A stretch of 64,000 nt of DNA from Phycisphaerae bacterium (GTDB taxonomy: Bacteria; Planctomycetota; Phycisphaerae; UBA1845), in assembly GCA_022072505.1 (NCBI GenBank), contig JAJVHU010000008.1:76812-140811 (forward strand). The letters run 5' to 3'. A program made the translations under genes and the position numbers. Numbering within the stretch: the first letter of the stretch is position 1; every line of letters begins with the position of its first letter. The notes below the pieces were generated by a model. It saw only the letters and a list, made by a program, of their open reading frames with translations, did no database searches and had not been told where the DNA came from. Of this stretch, positions 44,605-52,605 are shown in pieces.

Positions 44605-45462
44605 TTACCCCACGAGATCGTCCCGTGACGGCATGCGGATCGGGGCGGAGGACAGAAGCGACGACCAGAGGAGATCCCGGAACGGGTCGGTTTGAAAGAC
44701 CAGGGCGACGTCGAGGCGATCCTCGCGCCCGTCGCGCTCGAAGAACAGGGTCAGCGCATTCGGCTGCTTCGCGCGCATCGTATCCTCGTAGGCTTCGCGG
44801 CGGTCGGGGCGCGGCCTGCCCCAGCGCGTCGACCAGATGAACGTCGGCGGATGCATGACGATGACGTTCGTCCCGGTCGTCAGAGGGTAGGAGCGGATTT
44901 CCGCCCGGTCATGCCAGAACCAGCGGTACGACAGAAACTCCACCAGGCCGGGCGAGACCCGCAGGTACGTCGGACGGATCATTCCCCGCCACGTCCACGC
45001 CGCCGTCACCGCTCCGCCCATCATGAGCACGTATGCGAACCCGCCGATGTTCCTCAGCGGAAGGATCACCGGAATCACTCGTGACCACTGAAGCAGCATC
45101 AACAGGAGGAACGCCCCGAACACAGGTACGACGTATAACCGTTTCCCCAGCAGGCGCGTCGCCGGAATCACCTCCGGTTCGAAGTACTTCTCTCCCACCT
45201 GCGGCGCGTCGATATGTCCCAGCAGAATCACGCGGGCGCCGGGCGGATCGACCTCGGCGCCGGCCGCCAGCGCCGCCAGCATGTTCCGAACCTGCTTCGC
45301 CGACACCGCCAGATCCCGTCGCTTGAAAAGCGTGAGCACCGTCCGCAGATGCCGCGCCTCGGGCGTATCCGTGTCGTCCGGGTGGGGTTCGTCGAAGCGG
45401 CGCAGGCGGATGACCCGCGGCGGCACGCGCGTTGAACCGTCCTCCACCGGTCTGTCGGACAA
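44605..45462 (-). CDS. Membrane protein with PH-like C-terminal region
   Basis: I do not recognise a named family. The 285-residue protein has a basic, soluble N-terminal 125 residues, two adjacent membrane helices (about 126-170) and a C-terminal domain of about 110 residues that reads as beta-strand rich (YLRVSPGLVEFLSYRWFWHD). The arrangement of two helices plus a strand-rich domain recalls bacterial PH-domain membrane proteins. Neighbours give no clue. Confidence 0.6.
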   Translation of the reverse strand: MSDRPVEDGSTRVPPRVIRLRRFDEPHPDDTDTPEARHLRTVLTLFKRRDLAVSAKQVRNMLAALAAGAEVDPPGARVILLGHIDAPQVGEKYFEPEVIPATRLLGKRLYVVPVFGAFLLLMLLQWSRVIPVILPLRNIGGFAYVLMMGGAVTAAWTWRGMIRPTYLRVSPGLVEFLSYRWFWHDRAEIRSYPLTTGTNVIVMHPPTFIWSTRWGRPRPDRREAYEDTMRAKQPNALTLFFERDGREDRLDVALVFQTDPFRDLLWSSLLSSAPIRMPSRDDLVG

Positions 45463-45619
45463 TGCCGGACTCCCCCTGAACCACGGCGGGATACTCGCCC
45501 CGGTCGCGCGACGTCGGTCGGCGCGCGGAGACCGATCCGCCGAACACCCGTCTCGTTCGCCGGCGCGCAGGCGACGCCGGGCATTCTCGGGAATTCACCG
45601 CGATTGTCACGCCCTCCGG

Positions 45620-46993
45620 TCATCGAGCGGCGGCGACCGCGCGCTCGCGGACCTTCGGCGCGGAGGGTTGTCCCGGCGCTGCGCGAAGGACGGCCTCGCG
45701 CAGAACCGCCGGTTCACGCTCGGCGAGTTCGTAGCGGACGCGGACGGTCGGCTTGTTAAGCCGCAGAATGCGCCTCAGGTCGATCGGCGTTCCGACCAGC
45801 ACCGCGTCGCACGGCGTGGCGTTGATCGTCGCCTCCAACTCGCGCACCTGGACATCGCCGTATCCCATCGCGGGCAGAACCCCCGTCAGATGGGGATAGC
45901 GCTCGAACGTCTCACGGATCGACCCGACGGCGTGCGGGCGCGGATCCACGGTCCGCCGCGCCCCGAACCGCCGCGCCGCCACCAGCGCCGCGCCGAACGT
46001 CATCCCGCCGTGCGTCACCGTCGGACCGTCCTCCACCGCCAGCACGTCCCGCCCGCGCACCGCCTCCGGATCATCCACGACGACCGGAGACTCCGCCTCG
46101 ATCACCCCCGCGCGGGGATTCACGCGATGCACGTCCGCTCGCACGGCCGCGACGGCCTCGGGTGAGGCGCTGTCCACCTTGTTGATGATGACCAGGTCCG
46201 CGAGTCGGGCGTTGATTTCTCCTGGGTAGTAGCGCAGTTCGTGTCCCGCGCGAAGCGGGTCCGCCACGGTGAGGTAGAGGTCCGCGTGAAAGAACGAGAC
46301 ATCGTTGTTCCCGCCGTCCCAGAGAATGACATCGGCCTCCTCCTCGGCGGCGTGGAGGATGCGCTCGTAGTCGACGCCCGCGAAGACGACATTCCCGGCC
46401 CGCAGGTGCGGTTCGTATTCCTCGCGTTCCTCGATCGTGCAGGCGTGCCGGTCCAGGTCCGCCGGTTCCGCGAAGCGCTGGCAGGCCTGTCGAGCGAGGT
46501 CGCCGTAGGGCATCGGATGCCGCACCACCGCGACGCGCCGACCCGCCTCGCGCAGGTATCCGGCGATGCGCCGCGTCGTCTGACTCTTGCCGCAACCCGT
46601 GCGAACCGCGCAGACCGCGATCACCGGCTTGTGCGAGCGCAACATCGTGCGCCGCCACCCGAGCATGACGAAGTCCGCCCCCGCCGCGTTGACCCGCGCG
46701 GCTTTGTGCATCACGTCTTCGTGGCCGAGGTCCGAGTACGCCAGGGCGACTTCGTCCACCCGCTCGCGCCGGATGATCGTCTCGAGCTCTTCCTCGGGCA
46801 GGATGGGGAGGCCTTGCGGATAACGCTCGCCCGCCAGCTCCGGCGGGTACAGACGCCCGGCGATGTTGGGGATCTGCGCCGCCGTGAACGCCACGACGCG
46901 GCAATCCTCCCGTCGCTTCCAGTACACGTTGAAGTCGTGAAAATCCCGTCCGGCTGCGCCGAGGATCAGAATCCGTCGTTCCTGGGTGGACAT
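45620..46993 (-). CDS. Cyclic 2,3-diphosphoglycerate synthetase-like protein
   Basis: This 457-residue protein resembles cyclic 2,3-diphosphoglycerate synthetase, which makes the solute cDPG in methanogens. It has an N-terminal Rossmann-like segment (ILILGAAGRDFHDFN), a P-loop VRTGCGKSQTTRR (about residues 129-141) and VILWDGGNNDVSFF as a Walker B-like region. LVIINKVDSA is a G4-like motif. Bacterial homologues are not well characterised, so the reaction is inferred from the family. It stands alone in this window. Confidence 0.8.
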   Translation of the reverse strand: MSTQERRILILGAAGRDFHDFNVYWKRREDCRVVAFTAAQIPNIAGRLYPPELAGERYPQGLPILPEEELETIIRRERVDEVALAYSDLGHEDVMHKAARVNAAGADFVMLGWRRTMLRSHKPVIAVCAVRTGCGKSQTTRRIAGYLREAGRRVAVVRHPMPYGDLARQACQRFAEPADLDRHACTIEEREEYEPHLRAGNVVFAGVDYERILHAAEEEADVILWDGGNNDVSFFHADLYLTVADPLRAGHELRYYPGEINARLADLVIINKVDSASPEAVAAVRADVHRVNPRAGVIEAESPVVVDDPEAVRGRDVLAVEDGPTVTHGGMTFGAALVAARRFGARRTVDPRPHAVGSIRETFERYPHLTGVLPAMGYGDVQVRELEATINATPCDAVLVGTPIDLRRILRLNKPTVRVRYELAEREPAVLREAVLRAAPGQPSAPKVRERAVAAAR

Positions 46994-47409
46994 GTTCCGC
47001 GCTCCTGCTTCAGACCGCGCGGCATGAACCGAAGCGGCCCGACCCGCCCGACCGGTCAGACAGACGACTGCCGTGACCGCCGATCACCGGGGATTGAGGG
47101 GCAAGCGGCGTTCCACGTCCGCGGCGTCCGCCTCGCCGTGCCCCCTTGCGACCTCGGACGCCCGCGATCCTTGCGCGATTCGACTGGCGCACGTCCGTCC
47201 TCTTTCCCGCGCCTTCCCCAGCTTCAACGCGAGGCGGTCGGGAAACCGCCGGACATGTCCGAAAACACGCAGGGAGAGCGTGATTTAACCGGCGGGAATG
47301 TAAGGGATTACTGTGGACCGGGCTTTCATGGGCCCGGCTGGAATAACGAAGCACGCCCGCCGGAAGCCCTTCGGAGGGGTGACGGAGGAATCTGCAAAAG
47401 GACGGGATC
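46994..47409. other. Gene-free divergent gap
   Basis: Divergent upstream region of the cDPG-synthetase-like gene and the gene at 47410. Several frames are open but none has a convincing start, length or motif. No clear promoter stands out. Confidence 0.4.
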
Positions 47410-47946
47410 ATGACCAGCACATCGCCCAACAACGTCGCGCCCTCGGGCGCGCCGCAGGCGGCCGCCCCCGCGAACAAGGACGGATCGACGATCAACCAGC
47501 TCGACGCCCTCCTGCGCGAGCATGAGCGCCACGTGACGCAGACGGGTGCGGCACGAAGCGCGCCGGATCCCGCGGCGCAGTTCCGATCCCGTTTCCCGGC
47601 GGAGTTGACGCCTGTCCTCGAGGAGACCGCCGAGAAGTACAGCGACCGCGGCATTGACGTCCGGTGGAACACCTCCGCGCTGCTGTCCGGCGGGCGGGAA
47701 CTCGATTTCGAACTCGAGTTCGAGGGGCAGAAGCTGACCCTCAAGGGCATGTTGGCCCGCGACGTCATCGCGTTTCAGGAAATCTGGAGCCGCGGCAACA
47801 GCCCGGGCGAAGTCCGCAGCGGTCCGATGCTGCGCCTGCGCGCCGTCACGCCGGATGCCCTGCGCGAGTTCCTCTGCGGCCAGATCGCCGCGCTGGTCAA
47901 GGCCGTCATGCGCGACAAGCACCTGGCGCCGAAACCGAGGTCGTAG
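47410..47946 (+). CDS. Conserved hypothetical protein, 178 residues
   Basis: I do not recognise the family. The N-terminal 50 residues are Ala/Pro/Ser-rich and probably unstructured. The rest reads as an alpha/beta domain (YSDRGIDVRWNTSALLSGG, FELEFEGQKLTLKGMLARD). AGGA lies eight bases before the ATG. No signal peptide or membrane helix is present, so it is likely cytoplasmic. Confidence 0.55.
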   Translation: MTSTSPNNVAPSGAPQAAAPANKDGSTINQLDALLREHERHVTQTGAARSAPDPAAQFRSRFPAELTPVLEETAEKYSDRGIDVRWNTSALLSGGRELDFELEFEGQKLTLKGMLARDVIAFQEIWSRGNSPGEVRSGPMLRLRAVTPDALREFLCGQIAALVKAVMRDKHLAPKPRS

Positions 47947-48189
47947 AACCTGTCCCGAATCCGCGCAAGCCGCGAACTTCAGTTCGTGCGAACCCTCGAT
48001 GTCCGCACCGTCGCTTTCCTGGAGGGTCCGAGTCGGAGTCGCACGACCGGTTCCGCGATCAGTTCCTGACTCATGACCTGAGTATCCCTCAGGCTCCGGG
48101 GCGCAACACGCCCCGCCGAATTCTCCGCATCATCGCAAATTCACGCGAGCCCGACGCCGGCGACCGCGACCGGGCGGAGACTCCGGCCG

Positions 48190-48300
48190 TTTCAATCCCG
48201 AAGGAGCGCGTCGCTGGGCGCGTTCGTTTCAATCCCGAAGGGATTGCGGCCTGCAGCCCAAGGTTGGACGCCGGAGGCGGCCTACCTTGGGTTCGCGGCT
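48190..48300 (+). repeat. Dispersed 74-bp repeat (copy 1) with extra core
   Basis: The unit from 48227 (GTTTCAATCCCGAAGGGATT and on to 48300) is repeated at 56590-56663 with about 95 percent identity. A partial copy of the opening 'tttcaatcccgaag' lies at 48190. It contains the palindrome CCAAGGT / ACCTTGG with an inner GCCGGAGGCGGC. It lies in the convergent gap between the genes at 47410 and 48306. The rest of the gap 47947-48189 holds no gene. Confidence 0.85.
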
Positions 48301-48305
48301 GCGGC

Positions 48306-48857
48306 TTACGACCGCGGACGCAGCGCCTCGTCGGGAATCTCCACCACGTCCCCCTCGCCGATCTTGAGTTGTTTCAGCAGAAGCGACCGGACCTCCAGGG
48401 CGTACTTCGCCGGTCGCCCCGAGGGGTAGGAGCTTTCATCCAGCGGTTTCATCGTAAGCGTCCGGACGATGCGGCGGTCGGAGTTGATGTAGGCGATGTC
48501 GAGCGCGGTGATCGTGTTGCGCATCCAGAACGAGCGCGGCTCCTGCTCGTCGAAGAGGAAGAGCATTCCGCGATGCGCGCCGTCCGGCGTGTCGGCGAGC
48601 TGCTCGGCGGTGACGAACATCAGGCCCTTCTCCCGCTGCTCCTGCGTGCGGGCGATCCAGACCTCGAAGGTGGCGTCGTTGATGCGGATCCGCGCCTTGT
48701 CCATCTTGCTCAAGTCGTTGCCTTGATGCGCCTGCGGCGAGCACCCGCCGGACAATCCCGCGCCCAGCGCCAGCCCCAGGGCGAGCGTCAGCACGATGTG
48801 CATGATGACGTGCCCGCGCCGCGCGGCGACGCCCTTATCCCGAACCGTCTGCATCAT
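48306..48857 (-). CDS. DUF192 lipoprotein
   Basis: This 183-residue protein has an N-terminal membrane/signal segment with a lipobox-like GLSGGC and a DUF192 domain (residues about 70-180) with RTQEQREKGLMFV, FLFDEQEPRSFWMRNT and LDIAYI. DUF192 is widespread but of unknown function. The start is ambiguous (ATG 48857, 48854 or 48803). It overlaps the upstream membrane-protein gene slightly, so the two form an operon. Confidence 0.8.
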   Translation of the reverse strand: MMQTVRDKGVAARRGHVIMHIVLTLALGLALGAGLSGGCSPQAHQGNDLSKMDKARIRINDATFEVWIARTQEQREKGLMFVTAEQLADTPDGAHRGMLFLFDEQEPRSFWMRNTITALDIAYINSDRRIVRTLTMKPLDESSYPSGRPAKYALEVRSLLLKQLKIGEGDVVEIPDEALRPRS

Positions 48858-49215
48858 TTCCGTCCCCCCGTCTGCGACCGCGTCCACGCAGGCCCTCACG
48901 CAGCCTGACCCGATCCTCGTGGTACTGCTTCAAGGTGAAGCGCATGTCCTTCAGCGCCAGCATGAGCACCCAGAACACCAGTCCCAGCAGAATGCTCCAG
49001 AACCCGACGTACGTCGACGGCTTCGTACCCTCATCCAGGAGGATCGCCCCGAGAAAGAACATCACCGCCACCACGGTGCAGATCGCCGCGCCGAGACGTC
49101 GCCAAGGCCGCTGCGCCGCGTTTTCCGCGTCCACACCGAACCACCGCGGATTCCACGCGTACAACCCCGACGCGCCGCCGGTGACGAGAATCAGCAACCC
49201 CAGGAACGTGTGCAT
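48835..49215 (-). CDS. Small polytopic membrane protein
   Basis: I do not recognise the family. The 126-residue product (ATG 49215; GTG 49224 is an alternative) has three hydrophobic segments (about residues 2-20, 44-60, 70-90) and a basic, Arg/Gly-rich C-terminal tail. It overlaps the DUF192 gene, which points to coupled translation. Confidence 0.6.
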   Translation of the reverse strand: MHTFLGLLILVTGGASGLYAWNPRWFGVDAENAAQRPWRRLGAAICTVVAVMFFLGAILLDEGTKPSTYVGFWSILLGLVFWVLMLALKDMRFTLKQYHEDRVRLREGLRGRGRRRGDGNDADGSG

Positions 49216-49416
49216 GACACCCACGTCGCTGCATGACCGGCCTGCGCCCGTCCGCCCCTAACGTCGCGCAGCGATCTTACGGACAGGGAAGCGGGCGTGA
49301 GGCCCGTCGGTCGCACGTGTGTCCCAGGCGTATTCATTCCGCGTGCGCTCGCGATGGATTCCGCCGCCGTCGCCGGCATCGCCGCCGACGCACCGCCGAG
49401 ACCTCCGCATCCGAGC

Positions 49417-50232
49417 CTACTTCCCGCAATAATCGATCAACCGCGCCAGTTCCTTGCGCAGCTCGCCTCGGGCGACGATCCGGTCCACGAATCCGTGCTC
49501 GAGCATGAACTCCGCGGTCTGAAACCCCTCGGGCAGCTCCGCCTTGATCGTGTTGGCGATGACGCGCGGACCGGCGAACCCGATCATCGCGCCCGGCTCC
49601 GCGACGATCACGTCGCCGAGGCTGGCGAAGCTCGCCGCGACGCCCGCCGTCGTCGGATCGGTCGCCACCACGATGCAAAGCCCCCCGGTGTCGTGCAGGC
49701 GGGCCAGCGCCGCGCTCGTCTTCGCCATCTGAACGAGCGAAACCATCCCTTCCTGCATCCGCGCTCCGCCCGACGCCGTGACGAGGATGACCGGGAGATT
49801 CTCATCCGCCCCCTTCTCGACGGCGCGGGTGATCTTCTCGCCCACCACCGCGCCCATCGACGCCATGATGAAGCCGGGGTTCATCACCGCGAGCACCACC
49901 GCCCGCCCCCGAATGAACGCCCGCCCGACGATGACCGCATCTTTCTCCCCGGTTTTCTCTTGCTCCTCGCGGATCCGCTCTTTGTAAGGAATCCGATCCT
50001 TGAACTCGAGCGGATCGACGGTCTGAAGGTCCGCGGCGAATTCCTCGAACGACTCGGGGTCCACGAGCTGGCGGATCCGCGTCCGGGCGTCCACCCGGCG
50101 ATGAAAACCGCACGAGGGGCAGACGTTCAGCGCCTCGGCCACCTCCTTCTCGTAGACCATCTGCCCGCACTTCTGACAGCGCGTCCACAATCCAGCCGGA
50201 ACGCCGGCCCGCCGCTCCGCGACGGAGGACAT
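49417..50232 (-). CDS. accD: Acetyl-CoA carboxylase carboxyltransferase subunit beta
   Basis: This 271-residue protein is AccD, which with AccA transfers the carboxyl group from biotin to acetyl-CoA in fatty-acid synthesis. The zinc ribbon CQKCGQMVYEKEV and CPSCGFH is near the N-terminus, and the crotonase-fold GGARMQEGMVSLVQMAKTSA and GFAGPRVIANTI follow. I start it at ATG 50232; upstream residues are poor in family character. accA is not in this window. Confidence 0.95.
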   Translation of the reverse strand: MSSVAERRAGVPAGLWTRCQKCGQMVYEKEVAEALNVCPSCGFHRRVDARTRIRQLVDPESFEEFAADLQTVDPLEFKDRIPYKERIREEQEKTGEKDAVIVGRAFIRGRAVVLAVMNPGFIMASMGAVVGEKITRAVEKGADENLPVILVTASGGARMQEGMVSLVQMAKTSAALARLHDTGGLCIVVATDPTTAGVAASFASLGDVIVAEPGAMIGFAGPRVIANTIKAELPEGFQTAEFMLEHGFVDRIVARGELRKELARLIDYCGK

Positions 50233-50305
50233 CTCAGCTTTTTCGGTAGGTTCGCCCGCCACGTGTTCCACCTGTCTTCGCGCGTGTCGTCGAGGCGCCG
50301 CCGGT

Positions 50306-50515
50306 CTAAGGCGCATCGCCCAGCAACCGGTTCCGGATGACGTAGACGTAAACAAACACCAGCAACGGGGTCAGCAGGATCAGGGCGCTGATCCACATGA
50401 TGACGCCCGCCGCACGGTCGGACACAAGGCTCGGTCTCGCGTCGATCGGGCGAAGCCGGAATCCATCCTGCTCCGGATTCGGCGTCGTCCCAGGCTGGTT
50501 CTCTTCAAGGATCAT
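50306..50515 (-). CDS. Small single-helix membrane protein
   Basis: The 69-residue product has a polar N-terminal half and one membrane helix (about residues 39-60). It begins two bases from the rpe stop codon, so both are likely in one operon. No function is recognised. Confidence 0.5.
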   Translation of the reverse strand: MILEENQPGTTPNPEQDGFRLRPIDARPSLVSDRAAGVIMWISALILLTPLLVFVYVYVIRNRLLGDAP

Positions 50516-51361
50516 CTACCTTCTTTCGACGGCCTCTCCGCCTGCCCGCGCCGTTTCCGCCCGCCTTAACAAGTCGGCATATGCGGCCGCCGCGTCCCGC
50601 CCGTTGAACACCGCCGATCCCGCCACCAGCGTATCCGCGCCGGCGCGCACGGCCAAGCCGACGGTCGCCGACGCGATTCCGCCGTCGATCTCAAGCCGCT
50701 GATCCGGGCGAAGCCGGGGCTTCAGCGCCGAAACCACGGGCAGAACCTCCGGCATGAACGCCTGCCCCCCGAATCCCGGCCAGACACTCATCACCAGAAT
50801 CATATCCGCCTCGGGAAGCGCCGGCAGGACGGCTTCCGCCGGAGTCGCGGGGTTCAGGCAGACGCCCGCGGTTACCCCGAGAGCGTGAATCCGGTCGATC
50901 AGGACCGATGCTCGGCGGGCCGCCTCGGGAAAGGACGTGGCCGGCAGGGTCCGACCCGGAAGCGCGGGCCCGCCGGAGGCGTCCGACGGGGGCATCATCG
51001 CCTCGAGGTGAAACGTTACGTGATCGCATCCCGCCTTGACGAACGCCTCGACGTAACGTTGCGGGTTCTCGATCATCAGGTGAACGTCGAAGCACATCCG
51101 CGAATGCGCCCGCAGCGACGCGATCACGGGGATCCCGAAACTGAGGTTCGGAACGAAGTGCCCGTCCATCACGTCGAGGTGCAGAACCTCTGCTCCGGCG
51201 CGCTCCACGACCGCGACCTCTTCCGCCGGTTTTGAAAAATCCGCCGCCAGCAGCGACGGGGCCACGCGGATGCGCGGGGAGCGCAGCAGCGCGGCGCGCC
51301 CCGCGGGCACGCCCCCCGAAGCTTTCATCGAAAGCGTCTGAATCTCCTGCGGTTGCGTCAC
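50516..51361 (-). CDS. rpe: Ribulose-phosphate 3-epimerase
   Basis: This 281-residue TIM-barrel enzyme interconverts ribulose-5-phosphate and xylulose-5-phosphate. It has VAPSLLAADF (first strand), HLDVMDGHFVPNLSFG (metal-binding), CDHVTFHLEA, VMSVWPGFGGQAFMPEVL and LEIDGGI. It is about 50 residues longer than usual, with an N-terminal extension and an insertion of about 24 residues after FHLEAM (MPPSDASGGPALPGRTLPAT). The GTG at 51361 is the longest start; ATG 51328 is possible. Confidence 0.94.
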   Translation of the reverse strand: MTQPQEIQTLSMKASGGVPAGRAALLRSPRIRVAPSLLAADFSKPAEEVAVVERAGAEVLHLDVMDGHFVPNLSFGIPVIASLRAHSRMCFDVHLMIENPQRYVEAFVKAGCDHVTFHLEAMMPPSDASGGPALPGRTLPATSFPEAARRASVLIDRIHALGVTAGVCLNPATPAEAVLPALPEADMILVMSVWPGFGGQAFMPEVLPVVSALKPRLRPDQRLEIDGGIASATVGLAVRAGADTLVAGSAVFNGRDAAAAYADLLRRAETARAGGEAVERR

Positions 51362-51466
51362 CCCGCGATTCTTCCCTCAGGTTTCACGGAAAAGCAAGCC
51401 GGGGCGCCGACGACGTTCTTGACGCGGCTTTCCGGCGAGAGTCAAGTTGTCCGCAAGGAGTCACGC

Positions 51467-52483
51467 ATGATCCGCCTTGCGACGATCAACGAGTTCCTCG
51501 AATACGGAGCCTGGGCCAACGCCAGGCTGCTCGACGCCGCCGCGAACCTCCCCGACGACCAACTCGACGCCGCCTTCCCGATCGGGATGGGCACGCTTCG
51601 ACGGACGTTGCTTCACGTCCTTGCGGGAGAGTCGGTCTGGCTGAAGCGCTGGCAGGCCGCGACCGAGCCGGCGTGGCCGGACGAATCCGAACGCGCCTCG
51701 ATTCCCGAAATCAAAACCCGCTTTACCGACGTTCGACAGGGACAGCAGGCGTTTCTTTCCGCCCGCGCCGACGATGATCTCGGCCGCGGCGTCGTCTACC
51801 GGGATTCAAAGGGCACACGCTTCGAGACGACGCTCGGCGACATGCTGCTTCAGGTGTGCGTTCACTCCCAGCATCACCGGGCGCAGCTCTCGAACCTCCT
51901 GCGGCGCTGTGATGCCGAGCCGGTCAAGCCGGGGCTGGATTACATTTTCATGCGGATCGAGCGGGGCCGAACGACGCCGGCGTCCTGCGATCTGGCCACG
52001 CTGCAAACCTGGTTCCGCTACGGGGACTGGGCCAACCAGGTCTTGCTCGACGCGGCGCAGGAGCTGGGGGATGCGCCCCTCGATCAAACCTTCGAGATGG
52101 GCGTCGGAACGCTGCGGAAGACGCTCCAGCATGTCCGATCCGCCGAGCACTGGTGGCTGACCAACTGGACGCGCGGTCCGGTTGAGGGATTTCCGGCGAT
52201 GCCCGCGGATCAGTCGATCGGCGAGCTTCGCCTCGCCTGGCGGGAGACGATCAGCGCCCGCGACGCTTTTCTTCAGACGCGGCGGGCGGCGGACCTCGCA
52301 ACGCCCGTCGAGGGGCGTCCGCGCACGGGAGTCGTCCGGTCGATCGATCTCGGCGGGGCGATGCTTCAGCTCTGCGGGCACGGGGTGCATCACCGGGCGC
52401 AGGCGGTGAACATGCTGCGGAGCCTCACCGGACGCTCGACTGAGCTGGATTACATGATGCACGTCCGCACTCCCGCCGAGTGA
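51467..52483 (+). CDS. Tandem DinB-family protein
   Basis: This 338-residue protein contains two consecutive DinB-type four-helix domains. The first half (EYGAWANARLLDAAANLPDD, then HSQHHRAQLSNLLRR) and the second (RYGDWANQVLLDAAQELGDA, then HGVHHRAQAVNMLRS) are clearly duplicated, each with the metal-binding His triad. AAGGAG lies six bases before ATG 51467. DinB domains are metal-dependent and often thiol-transfer-related; the activity here is unknown. It is divergent from rpe. Confidence 0.85.
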   Translation: MIRLATINEFLEYGAWANARLLDAAANLPDDQLDAAFPIGMGTLRRTLLHVLAGESVWLKRWQAATEPAWPDESERASIPEIKTRFTDVRQGQQAFLSARADDDLGRGVVYRDSKGTRFETTLGDMLLQVCVHSQHHRAQLSNLLRRCDAEPVKPGLDYIFMRIERGRTTPASCDLATLQTWFRYGDWANQVLLDAAQELGDAPLDQTFEMGVGTLRKTLQHVRSAEHWWLTNWTRGPVEGFPAMPADQSIGELRLAWRETISARDAFLQTRRAADLATPVEGRPRTGVVRSIDLGGAMLQLCGHGVHHRAQAVNMLRSLTGRSTELDYMMHVRTPAE

Positions 52484-52605
52484 GGTGCATGCCGTGCCTC
52501 GCGCCGCAACCGCGACGCGGCCGTCCGCTCTGCCGGGTTTCCCGGCTCCCTCCGCCGCATCGTTGACGGCGGAACAGGCCCCCCGCAGGATTCCGGACGG
52601 AGGCG

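Noticed and set aside
48190..48240. CRISPR-like repeat GTTTCAATCCCGAAG
   Set aside because: The sequence resembles the start of some CRISPR repeats, but copies are not regularly spaced, there are no unique spacers of constant length and no cas genes are in the window. It belongs to a dispersed palindromic repeat.
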